A program made the translations under genes and the position numbers. A DNA stretch of 64,000 nucleotides from a virus. Below the pieces are notes generated by a model that was given only the letters and a program-made list of their open reading frames with translations, had not been told where the DNA came from and searched no databases. The stretch spans positions 1 through 64,000 of the IMG/VR virus record IMGVR_UViG_3300025327_000717; one strand, 5' to 3'. Shown here one piece after another: positions 1 through 8,347 of the stretch. Numbering within the stretch: the first letter of the stretch is position 1; each line of letters starts with the position of its first letter.

Positions 1-1192
1 AGTGGTCGAAGCGCTCGGCTGCGACGTCCCAGCGGAAGTTCTCCCGCACGTGCTTCAACCCGGCTTCGCCGAGTGACCTTCTGGCCCCTGCGCTCTCATA
101 GAGATACTCGAGCGCCTCAGTGAAAGCCTCGACGTCAGAGAGCCAGACATCCTCACCTGATGGGACGGTGATGAGACGTTGTGGTTCGATGAGCTTGCCG
201 CCGGGCCCGACGACCTCGGTGATGGCGCTGACATCCTGTGCGATGACCGGCACTCCGACCGCGAGACTCTCTGCCAACGTCAATCCGAAACCCTCGCCTC
301 GACTGGTCGAGATGAATAGGTCGGCTGCGTTGTACAAGCAGTTCAAATCCTCTTGCGCCCAACCCTCCCAGGAGTTGCTTAGCCCTGGCAAGAAGAACCG
401 CTTGTGGTCGATATCCGGCACCTTGCGGATGAGTTTCTCGATGGGTACGCCGCTGGTCTGCTGCTTGCTTTGTGTATGGAAGTGGACCTGTACGTTCGAG
501 TGCCGACGCATGAACGGAATCAGCGCCTGGAACGTCGCTCCGAAATCCTTCCGTCCGCTGTTCTTGTCGACCCGCAGGACAAGGAAGCCCTTGCGGTCGA
601 ACCCGAACATCTCCTTGCAGTCCTTCTTCGTCTTGCAGGTGATGCCCGTCGACGTCGTGATGGGCTTCTCGCTGACCGGCCAGAACTGGTCGGTGTCGAC
701 CCCGTGATAGACCATCTTCGAGCCCGGATACTGCGACTGTCCGAACTTGCTCATGGTCACGACGTTGGTGACCGTCAGGAGCCTCTGCCACTCGGCCGGC
801 AGGTTGTAGCCATCACACGGCAGATACGTGAGGATGGGTCGGAGTTGGAGCAACATGCGCGCCCGGTCGTACTGATTCTCATAGAGCATGTCGAGGAGGG
901 TGTCGGGGTCATGGAACTCGACCACCACCTCAGGCGCCACTCGTCCGAGCATCTCGACGACCCTCGAATAGCCGAACGTGTCGTGCCCCAGGAAGCGGGT
1001 CGGTCGATAGAGCTTGAGAGGCGTCGCTTGTGATGGATCAAGGAGCGATGGCCAATAGTCACCTTCATGGTTGACGGCAAGTACGGTGATGTCATGCCCA
1101 TAGTCGCGCACGAGGCGCTCAGCGAGAGAGTGGGTGACACGCCCGAAGCCCGTGTGGCAGCCAGCATCACCATGCCAGAGGATCTTGGCCAT
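1..1192 (-). CDS. GT4-type glycosyltransferase (3' end beyond window)
   Basis: Translating the minus strand from ATG at 1192 gives an open frame to the window edge, so the C-terminus is missing. The N-terminus MAKILWHGDAGCHTGFGRVT has the glycine-rich loop of GT-B glycosyltransferases. Further on come a stretch ending YLPCDGY, then VYHGVDT, the linker FLVLRVDKNSGRKD, and STSRGEGFGLTLAES, which is the E-x7-E nucleotide-sugar site of family GT4, followed by GVPVIAQDVSA. A GGGAGGG ribosome site lies just upstream. Inferred role: transfer of a sugar from an activated donor, perhaps onto virion protein or host surface glycan, as the last visible member of the sugar-gene-rich late operon. Family assignment is firm; the acceptor is unknown. 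Confidence 0.85.
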   Translation of the reverse strand, partial: MAKILWHGDAGCHTGFGRVTHSLAERLVRDYGHDITVLAVNHEGDYWPSLLDPSQATPLKLYRPTRFLGHDTFGYSRVVEMLGRVAPEVVVEFHDPDTLLDMLYENQYDRARMLLQLRPILTYLPCDGYNLPAEWQRLLTVTNVVTMSKFGQSQYPGSKMVYHGVDTDQFWPVSEKPITTSTGITCKTKKDCKEMFGFDRKGFLVLRVDKNSGRKDFGATFQALIPFMRRHSNVQVHFHTQSKQQTSGVPIEKLIRKVPDIDHKRFFLPGLSNSWEGWAQEDLNCLYNAADLFISTSRGEGFGLTLAESLAVGVPVIAQDVSAITEVVGPGGKLIEPQRLITVPSGEDVWLSDVEAFTEALEYLYESAGARRSLGEAGLKHVRENFRWDVAAERFDH

Positions 1193-1225
1193 GAGCCCTC
1201 CCGAAAGGATGAGGCGTGATGTCGA

Positions 1226-4200
1226 CTACTGACGGTCGACGACGATGTCCTTCGCAGCGGTGGTGACGACCCTGCCGCCCGGATAGGTGACTTCCCAGCG
1301 ACCCTTGTAGGAGCCCTTCAGGTTGAGATCGTTCACTGACCACTGGTAGCGCACGGTCCCGGATGTCGCGTTGATGATGGTGGCGGATCCGTTGACTCGA
1401 TACGACTTGTCGTTGTCCTTGCGCATCTGGAAGCGGACCGTCGCCCCAGTCAACGTTTCAACGTCGGTGGCATCACCGAGAGCATGGATGGTGCCTGTGA
1501 GGTCCGGGCCGGTGTCACCCGTGATGAACGAGCCCATGTAACCGCTCCTTGTCCAGTCTAGGAACCGCGTCGAGTCGGCCCAGTCTAGGAACCGCGTCGT
1601 ATCCGCCCAATCGAGATACCGGGTCGTGTCTATCCAATCGAGATGGTCCGGCAGGAGCGGTGAGATCGAGGCATCGATCGAGAACGACCCGGTCTCTTGG
1701 GTCGCCAAGATGGCGTCTGCACTGAACCCGACCGTTCGGGTTGCACCGATCACCGCATCTACGGCGAAGGCTGCGACACCTGTCTTCGCGATGAACGCGT
1801 CCACTGTGAACGCATCGCCAGCGGTCGCTTCGATGACCGCGTTGAGCGTTACGGTAGCAGAACTCGTGCTGAGAAGTACAGCATCTGTGCTGAACGAGTC
1901 AACGATCGTGCGGACGATGTAGGCATCGACCGCGAACGAGGCGGTCTGTTGCCCTGCCATGACAGCGTCGGCTGAGAGTGATGCATCTCTCGTCGTGAGC
2001 AAGATAGCATCGACCGATAGCGCACCGAACACGACAGCACGGATGATCGCGTCCGTCGTGAACGAGCCAGCACGCGGGACACTCGCGAGAGCATCGATCG
2101 TGAAGGAACCCGTCCTGCCGGCCGCGATGACCGCATCGATAGTGAACGCCCCGACACCTGCTCCTTCGATCCAAGCGTTGACACTGAACGACGCGGACGA
2201 CGACCGTCTGACGATCGCGTCGATGACGAAGGAGTCGGTGATGGTCGGCAGAAGAAGCCATGCATCGATCGTGAACGAAGCCGTGTTCGTCTCGAAGAGG
2301 ACGGCGTCTGCGGTGAACGAAGCCGTCGCGCTCTTGGCGATGACAGCGTCGATGGTGATGACGCTGACCGCTGTCCGCTCGACGATGGCATCTACATCGA
2401 AGGTATCGGCCTGCCCCTTCGATATGATCGCATCGACCAGGAACCCATCTGGGGTCGTCTTCGATATGACGGCATCGATGGAGAACGCCCCGACACCCTC
2501 TCCCTCGATGAAGGCATCGACCGTGAACGCCCCGACCTGCGTCTTGCGAACGATGGCATCAGTCGTGAACGAAGCCGTCCGGGTCGCAAGAAGGTAGGCA
2601 TCGACGCTGAACGACGCTGCTTGAACTGCATGCAGGTCCGCGTCGATGAGGAAGGACCCGGTTTGGGTCCTCGCGAGGATGGCGTCCGTGCCGAACGACG
2701 CCGTGGTCGTCGCAGAGATGACCGCATCGATGGAGAACGACCCGCTGCGCGTGGCCAGCAGGATCGCATCGATGGTCGCCGAGTCAGTCCCCGCAGCACG
2801 GATGACCGCATCGATGGAGAGGCTGGCTGAAGATGTGCGCTGCAGCCACGCATCGACCGTGAGAGTCGCAAGGGCCGTCCTCGTGACGATCGCATCGATG
2901 CTGGCTGATGCCGCCCTGGTCGCGGCGATGATCGCGTCGATCGTGAAGGCCGCGATCCCGGTCCCCTCGACCCAAGCATCGATACTGAACGAGCCTGCCT
3001 GTGCCCTCAGGACGATGGCATCGGCGGCGAACGAGTCTGTGCGCGTCGCAAGGATGTAGGCATCGATGGAGAAAGACCCAGCCTGTGTCCTGCGCACGAC
3101 TGCATCGACCGTCGCAGAGCCTGTCCTAGCCGCCAGGATGGTCGCGTCGACGCTGAACGCGGCGACGTTCACTCCCTCGATGAAAGCGTCGACCGTGAAC
3201 GCACCACCGATAGTGGCTCGGGCGATCGCATCGACCGTCAGCGATCCTTGCCGAACAGCCAGGAGATAGGCGTCGACGGTGAGCGACCCTGCTCGCGAAG
3301 CCATGGCTACCGCGTCGATCAAGAAGGACGCTGACTGGACCTTCTTGACGATCGCATCTAGCGTGAAGCTCGATGTGACCGTCCGCTTCAGGCATGCATC
3401 AGCCGTGAACGCCCCGACTTGTGTCTTGCGCAAGACAGCATCGACGACCGTCGAGTCAGACCTCGTCGTCAGGATGATGGCGTCGACAGCGAAGCCCTCG
3501 ACGTTGATGCCCGCGACCCAGGCATCGATCGTGAACGAACCAGCGATGGTTCTTCGGATGACCGCATCTGCAGTGAGAGAGCCAGGGATCGTCGCGATGA
3601 TCACGGCATCGACCGTGAACCCGGCGGCCTCCACCACGACATCCCCAAGAGTCGTGTCGCCGAGCGTGATCTCACCCAACGCTGAGGTACGCGCTTGCAC
3701 ATCGCTAAAGACCCAGGTCCTCTTGCAGATGGCGTCGACAGAGAAGGACCCGACACTTGTCTTCTGCAGCGAAGCATCGACAGTGAGGGAACCAGACCGC
3801 GTCAGCGACAACCAGGCATCGATGGTGAGTGAGGCTGCCTGGGTCTTGCGAGCGACAGCATCGACCAGCAGTGACGCGATGGCGGTCTTTTCGATGACCG
3901 CGTCCGCGCTGAACGAGGCGATCCTCAGCGCACTTATGAACGCATCGACAGTGAAGGACGCAGTCTGTGTCTTCCTGAAGACGGCATCGCCAGAGAGGGA
4001 CCCAGTCTGAGTCCCCTTGATGATGGCGTCGGTGCCAAGCGATACCGACTGCGTCCTCTTGGTGATGGCATCGATCAAGAACGAGGTAGAGCTAGTCTTC
4101 TTGATGATCGCGTCGACCGTGAACGAACTCGCCTGGGTCTTTTTCAGGACCGCAGCCGACGTGAACGATGTCGGTGCCGCTCTCTTGATGACAGCATCCG

Positions 4201-5533
4201 AGAGGAACGACCCAGACCGCGCTCGCTTAATCGCAGCGTCCGCCGTGAGGGTCTTGGTGCCGCTACCAGCCTTGAGTACAGCGTTGACTGTGAACGACAA
4301 AGACCTGGTCTTCTTGATGACGGCGTTCGCAGTGAGAGAACCGGGGACGGTGGTGCCGCCCGCCGTCGTGCCGATGAGCGCGAAGCCCACGACGCCCCAG
4401 GCATCGGAGTCGGTGATCGAGCCCGTACCGCCGTCGATGGTGCCCGCAGCCGAGGCGCTCCCCACGGCGACCAGCATCGGATTGGTGGTCCCGATGGCGG
4501 ACCAACTGCCGCTGGTATAGACATAGGGTCCCGCCTCGGCCCCGATGGCGCCCCGCGAACAGCGGAAGTAGTTCGACGCGTCCAGCGAACCCGTCCGCCG
4601 CAGGACGACCCAATAGGGGGTGCCGCCGGTCAGCGATGCCGAGAGAGCGACGCTGAACAGGGTGATGCTGGTCGATATGGAGGCGTTGGGGATCGTGGCC
4701 GAGCCAAGGACGGTCCCCGAGGGCACGCCGCTGCTATCGGACTGGATCTCGACCACCACGTCATCAGCAGGAGAGCCGAACTTCTGTAGATAGACGAAGC
4801 CCCTAGCGACGGTCACGGCCCCGGACGGCGTGAAGGGCTGGGCCAGGCGCTCCGATGCCGTGGTCCCGAAGAGCTCCTCATCCTGTGACAGCCCTAGGAG
4901 CTCGAAGGCGTCACATAGATAGGACGCCTGCAGGTAGATAGCACCATCAGTGCCGGAACTCTCGGCATAGCCACCGAGCTGGTGCCACCATCGCCCGCCG
5001 GACTGACCCGTGAAGCGGGCCGCTGCGTTATCGTCGTTGATGGCCAAGAAATTGAGGACGAGCCGATCCGCCCCAAGTGTCTGGACGCTGGCATCGGCGG
5101 CCGTAGCACTCGTGCCCTTGCTGTTGACCGTGGCGCCCGCCGTGGCGTTCTCGATGACGGTCTCGATCGTCGTGCCGGTCGAGACATCGGTGAACTCGTA
5201 GAAGCGCCAATACAGGTCTTCCGAGGTGCTGTTGCCGCCCGTGAACGTCGGGGCGCTGGTGGAGAGCGAGCGGCCGATCCAAAGATGCTGGATGGCCTCG
5301 TTGCTGTCACCCACATCGAAGGCGCCGATGTAGGTCCAGGCGTTATCCGTGCCAGCGAGGTTCTCGATGTTGGTGGCGCTGGTGAAGGTGACCGCGCCAT
5401 CCGTCGTGCCATCCTGGAGGACTTGCAGGATGACGATGCGGCCCGCCGCACCGGGGGCGTGACAGGTAGCGGTCCACGCACCACCGGCATCAGTGGCGCC
5501 ACTACTTCTGTCTAGGTAGACCGGCGCAGCCAT
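1226..5533 (-). CDS. Giant repetitive tail-fibre/adhesin-like protein with ~62 14-residue repeats
   Basis: A 1435-residue protein. Residues 1-210 look like a beta-sandwich virion domain, and about 215-345 resemble the choice-of-anchor/jelly-roll domains of phage fibres (ERLAQPFTPSG... GTPYWVVLRRTG). From about 397 to 1295 there are roughly 62 tandem copies of a 14-residue unit with consensus SFTVDAVIxxTxxG. Then come four 9-residue LDWADTTRF repeats and a C-terminal domain of about 120 residues (DTGPDLTGTIHALGDATDVE... VRFQMRKDNDKS) similar to the N-terminal domain of baseplate upper proteins (BppU-like). One unit near residue 615 is interrupted by ALGEITLGDTTLGDV. Its start overlaps the stop of the 75-aa gene upstream (TGATG). 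I infer a surface-exposed fibre or adhesin with a beta-solenoid shaft. I do not recognise this repeat as a named family. Confidence 0.75.
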   Translation of the reverse strand: MAAPVYLDRSSGATDAGGAWTATCHAPGAAGRIVILQVLQDGTTDGAVTFTSATNIENLAGTDNAWTYIGAFDVGDSNEAIQHLWIGRSLSTSAPTFTGGNSTSEDLYWRFYEFTDVSTGTTIETVIENATAGATVNSKGTSATAADASVQTLGADRLVLNFLAINDDNAAARFTGQSGGRWWHQLGGYAESSGTDGAIYLQASYLCDAFELLGLSQDEELFGTTASERLAQPFTPSGAVTVARGFVYLQKFGSPADDVVVEIQSDSSGVPSGTVLGSATIPNASISTSITLFSVALSASLTGGTPYWVVLRRTGSLDASNYFRCSRGAIGAEAGPYVYTSGSWSAIGTTNPMLVAVGSASAAGTIDGGTGSITDSDAWGVVGFALIGTTAGGTTVPGSLTANAVIKKTRSLSFTVNAVLKAGSGTKTLTADAAIKRARSGSFLSDAVIKRAAPTSFTSAAVLKKTQASSFTVDAIIKKTSSTSFLIDAITKRTQSVSLGTDAIIKGTQTGSLSGDAVFRKTQTASFTVDAFISALRIASFSADAVIEKTAIASLLVDAVARKTQAASLTIDAWLSLTRSGSLTVDASLQKTSVGSFSVDAICKRTWVFSDVQARTSALGEITLGDTTLGDVVVEAAGFTVDAVIIATIPGSLTADAVIRRTIAGSFTIDAWVAGINVEGFAVDAIILTTRSDSTVVDAVLRKTQVGAFTADACLKRTVTSSFTLDAIVKKVQSASFLIDAVAMASRAGSLTVDAYLLAVRQGSLTVDAIARATIGGAFTVDAFIEGVNVAAFSVDATILAARTGSATVDAVVRRTQAGSFSIDAYILATRTDSFAADAIVLRAQAGSFSIDAWVEGTGIAAFTIDAIIAATRAASASIDAIVTRTALATLTVDAWLQRTSSASLSIDAVIRAAGTDSATIDAILLATRSGSFSIDAVISATTTASFGTDAILARTQTGSFLIDADLHAVQAASFSVDAYLLATRTASFTTDAIVRKTQVGAFTVDAFIEGEGVGAFSIDAVISKTTPDGFLVDAIISKGQADTFDVDAIVERTAVSVITIDAVIAKSATASFTADAVLFETNTASFTIDAWLLLPTITDSFVIDAIVRRSSSASFSVNAWIEGAGVGAFTIDAVIAAGRTGSFTIDALASVPRAGSFTTDAIIRAVVFGALSVDAILLTTRDASLSADAVMAGQQTASFAVDAYIVRTIVDSFSTDAVLLSTSSATVTLNAVIEATAGDAFTVDAFIAKTGVAAFAVDAVIGATRTVGFSADAILATQETGSFSIDASISPLLPDHLDWIDTTRYLDWADTTRFLDWADSTRFLDWTRSGYMGSFITGDTGPDLTGTIHALGDATDVETLTGATVRFQMRKDNDKSYRVNGSATIINATSGTVRYQWSVNDLNLKGSYKGRWEVTYPGGRVVTTAAKDIVVDRQ
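1553..1646 (-). repeat. Four 27-bp tandem repeats (9-residue LDWADTTRF unit)
   Basis: Within the giant fibre gene the peptide reads LDWIDTTRY, LDWADTTRF, LDWADSTRF and LDWTRSGY in direct succession, encoded by 27-bp units. They sit between the 14-residue repeat shaft and the BppU-like C-terminal domain and may act as a hinge or trimerisation neck (inference). Confidence 0.85.
1647..4342 (-). repeat. ~62 tandem 42-bp coding repeats (14-residue SFTVDA unit)
   Basis: I counted about 62 units by the invariant D/N-A pair preceded by a hydrophobic residue. Nearly all are exactly 14 codons; one is 15 and one carries a longer insert near position 3670. At DNA level each unit keeps a GCATCGA-type core that encodes the D-A pair, but units differ at many other positions, so the array is old and not a recent slippage expansion. 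A variant unit with the W/F-[IV]-x-G-x-x-V motif recurs at units 18, 26, 31, 42 and 50, giving a higher-order pattern. Confidence 0.9.
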
Positions 5534-5760
5534 CAGCCGTAGTCGATGTCAGAGTCCCAGACGAGATCGCCCGAGCTGATGGTCTCGTTGCTGGACGTGT
5601 AGACGCGGATATGCTGGCCGGCATCCCATGTAGCCCGCGCCTCGGCGTAGGCCTCGGCGCGCTCGACCTGCGAATCGGTCAGGCTGGCGATGGGGATGTC
5701 ACGGATGCGCCGCTCCGTCCCGTTGGAGCGGACCTGCACGATACGGACGAACTCGGCCAT
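5533..5760 (-). CDS. Small hypothetical tail-associated protein
   Basis: A 75-residue acidic protein, no recognised domain. It lies directly upstream of the giant fibre gene and its stop overlaps the next start, so the two are translationally coupled. Tight coupling suggests it serves the same virion structure, for instance as an assembly helper or linker; this is inference from position only. Confidence 0.65.
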   Translation of the reverse strand: MAEFVRIVQVRSNGTERRIRDIPIASLTDSQVERAEAYAEARATWDAGQHIRVYTSSNETISSGDLVWDSDIDYG

Positions 5761-5799
5761 CAGTCAGCCATGTGCCAGTCGTGGTGCGTTGGACACATG

Positions 5800-5840
5800 A
5801 AGACCCGGAGGGCCGCTTCATGGGCGACTCTCCGGGTCTT
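5800..5840. terminator. Terminator-like hairpin
   Basis: AAGACCCGGAG at 5800-5810 pairs perfectly with CTCCGGGTCTT at 5830-5840 around a 19-nt loop. A second inverted repeat follows: CACGGGGT at 5862-5869 and ACCCCGTG at 5887-5894. There is no clear T-tract on either side. The pair fills the 154-bp gap between the fibre gene pair and the gene ending at 5915. It may be an RNA processing or attenuation element rather than an intrinsic terminator. Confidence 0.55.
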
Positions 5841-5914
5841 CCGTCCAAAAGGTGTCTTCTTCACGGGGTGGGATCCCCTATGATCTACCCCGTGGGATCG
5901 GGGCTTCAGGGCGC

Positions 5915-6376
5915 TTAGAGCTGACCCTTCACCATATCGCTGCCTAGCTGGTAGACGTCTTCTCCGCCACAGGTCATACCGTTGGGCATGACCCAGAGCC
6001 GCTGCACCTGTCCACCAGGTAGCTTCTTGCCGATACCATAGCAGACCACTTCCTGGCTCTCCTCGTCGCTGAACGACATGACGCCCACATGCTTGGCCAC
6101 GTAGTACGGCTGGTCACCATCATCGACGGTCTGGATGAGTACCGGAACCAGGACGCCCTCTGCGTTCGAGCGCTCTTTGCTGCAAAGCATCCAGATGCCA
6201 GGCACACGCATGAGGCCCTGATGCTTCGCGATCCAGCCCCTCTCGTTGAGGTCGATGACCGTCGACGCTGCTGAGCGCTGACCATCTGACATGGCATACG
6301 TCCGGATGACAAGGAAGAAGGGATTGGGCCCCTGCCACTCATAGTCAGCCATGATGAAGGCGAAGGGCCATATCAC
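5915..6376 (-). CDS. Hypothetical protein
   Basis: A 153-residue protein in the sugar cluster, no recognised domain. The first start is GTG at 6376, overlapping the stop of the upstream glycosyltransferase as GTGA, with GGGAGGGG about 11 nt before it. The ATG at 6352 (MADYEWQGPN) is the alternative but has no ribosome site. The sequence is balanced and soluble, with conserved-looking Trp, Cys and Gly positions (VCYGIGKKLPGG). Confidence 0.6.
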   Translation of the reverse strand: MIWPFAFIMADYEWQGPNPFFLVIRTYAMSDGQRSAASTVIDLNERGWIAKHQGLMRVPGIWMLCSKERSNAEGVLVPVLIQTVDDGDQPYYVAKHVGVMSFSDEESQEVVCYGIGKKLPGGQVQRLWVMPNGMTCGGEDVYQLGSDMVKGQL

Positions 6377-7185
6377 AGGCCATCCAGCCCCTCCCGCCGT
6401 CTGGCCTCCTCTTGGGACAGGGTATGGAGCCCGACGGCATCGTTCATCTCCCGGACAGCGGTCTGCACCTCTTCGGGACGTCTGGCCACTTGATCGTAGA
6501 AGTCAGAGATACCGAGGACCTTCTGGCCGATATGCCCGATCTGGATACGCGTATCGACGAAGATGCGAACACCTGCCCTGCGTGCGTTCAGGCAGAAACG
6601 GAGGTCCTCCCCCATCGTGCCGGTCCACTCGTAGAACGGCCACGGATGCAGACCAGCACGGATCATCAGTGAGGGGAAAGGACCGCCCATGATGGCCGAG
6701 AAGACATCTGGCTCGATGAGATAGAACGCCGCGCCGGTCGCGTCCACCTCCACGTAATCCATGCCCTGCCAGTCTTCGATGAAGTTGAAGGGTCCCTCTG
6801 CCATGTCACGGGCCCGGAAGAGGGTCGGCTGATAGGGCGGATAGCGGCGGACACAGAGCCCGCCCACGATGATGGGCTCGCTGATCTGCGCCTTCAGCTC
6901 GTGGTACGAGGCCACAAGACTACCGACCGCCTCAGCCTCGAAGACCATGTCGTCATCGATGAAGAGCAGCCACTCGCCATCCATCATGCGGACAGCTTCG
7001 TTGCGCTGCAACGGCAACTGCGAGCCCTGGATGTAGATCCGGTTGACAGGCTTACCGGCGGCCCAGCGGTAGTCCGTCTTCATGTGTGAGACGTGGGTCT
7101 CGGCTGCGATGCGATCACGGAACGGTGTAGCGATCGTCCCGATGGGGTCCTGGTAGATCTCTTTGAAGATGGTGAGGTCGCTCAT
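6373..7185 (-). CDS. GT2-type (GT-A fold) glycosyltransferase
   Basis: A 270-residue protein. LFIDDDMVFE around residues 90-100 is the metal-binding D-x-D region of GT-A glycosyltransferases, preceded by ARNEA-like LQRNEAVRMM. GEDLRFCLNARRAG near residue 190 is the catalytic-base region (ED) typical of family GT2, followed by the His of IGHIGQK. It lies in a block with three other GT-A-type genes, a sugar epimerase and two methyltransferases. Likely modifies virion proteins or a glycan cofactor; the substrate cannot be read from sequence. Confidence 0.8.
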   Translation of the reverse strand: MSDLTIFKEIYQDPIGTIATPFRDRIAAETHVSHMKTDYRWAAGKPVNRIYIQGSQLPLQRNEAVRMMDGEWLLFIDDDMVFEAEAVGSLVASYHELKAQISEPIIVGGLCVRRYPPYQPTLFRARDMAEGPFNFIEDWQGMDYVEVDATGAAFYLIEPDVFSAIMGGPFPSLMIRAGLHPWPFYEWTGTMGEDLRFCLNARRAGVRIFVDTRIQIGHIGQKVLGISDFYDQVARRPEEVQTAVREMNDAVGLHTLSQEEARRREGLDGL

Positions 7186-7220
7186 CTCCCTCTTCCTCGC
7201 CGGGGCATGCCCCTGAGCGT

Positions 7221-7505
7221 TTATGCGACGGTGACAGCCAAGTTCGCGACCGAAGCGTCGTCCGATACCTGACGCAGATGTAGCGTCCAGCTACCAGCGG
7301 CAGGGATGATCAGGCCTTCCCACTCATAGTCACCCGAGAAGACGGGGCTGGTCAGCGTGTCCTCTCCGGAGGCCTCGGCGGTCATGTAATACCTGATCTC
7401 AGCGTCCGTCGTCTCGTCGACCGAGTCGACGTCGTTCGCCAAGATGTGGAGCACGGTGACCTTCGCCGTGACATCGCCGGTCGTCCGGCGTGAGATCGTT
7501 GCCAT
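7221..7505 (-). CDS. Small virion-like beta protein
   Basis: 94 residues beginning MATISRRTTGDVTAKVTV, with alternating beta-type sequence (GSWTLHLRQVSDD). It resembles small Ig-like or head-fibre proteins but I cannot assign a family. A GGAGTGAG ribosome site precedes the ATG. It lies between two glycosyltransferase genes, so it could be a target of glycosylation (inference). Confidence 0.55.
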   Translation of the reverse strand: MATISRRTTGDVTAKVTVLHILANDVDSVDETTDAEIRYYMTAEASGEDTLTSPVFSGDYEWEGLIIPAAGSWTLHLRQVSDDASVANLAVTVA

Positions 7506-7508
7506 CTC

Positions 7509-8207
7509 TCACTCCTTCCAAGACTGGCTGGCCAGCCTGGTGATATCCAGGGTCCAGTCACGAGGACTGCTGCCCTGGTCGAAAGGCGTCTTGTAGGTCT
7601 CTTGGCCTACCGGTCCGCCCCACTTCTCGACATAGTACCGGGCGTTCAGGGGGAACGTTCGTGCGTTCTCAGCTTTGTACCTATCGGAACGCAAGAGCGT
7701 CGAGCTCATCACATGCGTCCCAGCCATGTCGAGTTGGTAGATCGTGGAGCCCAGCAGCCCACAACGATAGTGGTAGTCGTTGTCCTCGAAGTAGCCAGGC
7801 ACGAAGTTCTCGTCGAACCAGCCGACGGTCTTGATCGTCGAAGCCCTGATGCCGAAGAGATGCATACCCTGGAAGGCCACGAGCCCGTAGCCAGCGATAT
7901 TCTCCTCGAGTCGCTCGAGATCGCCTTCACCGAGGATGAGATCGCTATTCGCGATGGCCCACCATGGTGCATCGGAGTGGAGTTTGATGAGGAGGTTCCA
8001 TGAAGCTGAGACACCGAGGTTGCGATGGCCACGCGTGACGAGCAGTCGTGGCTTCATGCGCACGCCCATGGGCAATACGAGCGGATCCTTCGTCGGGCTG
8101 TTGTCGATGATGTGGATGAAGCCATATTGGTCTTGAGAGATCGACTCGAGGCACTCGAATAGCAGGTCCGGGTTCGATAGGTAGGGGATGCCGATGACTG
8201 GGATCAC
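7509..8207 (-). CDS. GT2-type glycosyltransferase
   Basis: A 232-residue GT-A protein. MIPVIGIPYLSNPDLLFECL is the N-terminal nucleotide-sugar-binding strand. Next come NLGVSASWNLLIK (the N-x-G-x-S-x-x-x-N signature common in rhamnosyltransferase-like GT2 enzymes), WWAIANSDLILGEG in place of the D-x-D loop (N-S-D), and GYFEDNDYHYRC, the ED catalytic region. Its ATG overlaps the stop of the upstream 47-aa gene as ATGA. Good family match; product sugar linkage unknown. Confidence 0.82.
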   Translation of the reverse strand: MIPVIGIPYLSNPDLLFECLESISQDQYGFIHIIDNSPTKDPLVLPMGVRMKPRLLVTRGHRNLGVSASWNLLIKLHSDAPWWAIANSDLILGEGDLERLEENIAGYGLVAFQGMHLFGIRASTIKTVGWFDENFVPGYFEDNDYHYRCGLLGSTIYQLDMAGTHVMSSTLLRSDRYKAENARTFPLNARYYVEKWGGPVGQETYKTPFDQGSSPRDWTLDITRLASQSWKE

Positions 8208-8347
8208 TTGACTCTACCGAGGAGCCATCGCAATACCAAGAAGCCCATGAGGACGACGAGTATCCCGATGATGATGGCCTCGAGCGGCTGGCCCTCGCAC
8301 TCGATCTGATCACACAACTCACCGAAGATGAACCATGACGCGATCAT
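8204..8347 (-). CDS. Small single-pass membrane protein
   Basis: 47 residues (MIASWFIFGELCDQIECEGQ then a hydrophobic helix IIIGILVVLMGFLVLRWLLG and a basic end). ATGA overlaps join it to glycosyltransferases on both sides, which argues strongly that it is translated. One C-terminal transmembrane segment is expected. It could anchor the sugar-transfer proteins at the host membrane (inference). Confidence 0.65.
   Translation of the reverse strand: MIASWFIFGELCDQIECEGQPLEAIIIGILVVLMGFLVLRWLLGRVK

Noticed and set aside
153-1173. Short open frames on both strands at the left end
   Set aside because: They are shadows of the GT4 glycosyltransferase frame, which is open from 1192 to the window edge with complete family motifs.
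1647-4342. CRISPR array
   Set aside because: The 42-bp periodic sequence is a continuous reading frame without constant repeats and unique spacers.
1626-4520. Plus-strand open frames opposite the giant fibre gene
   Set aside because: They are periodic shadows of the 42-bp repeats with no ribosome site; the minus frame has fibre-type domains at both ends.
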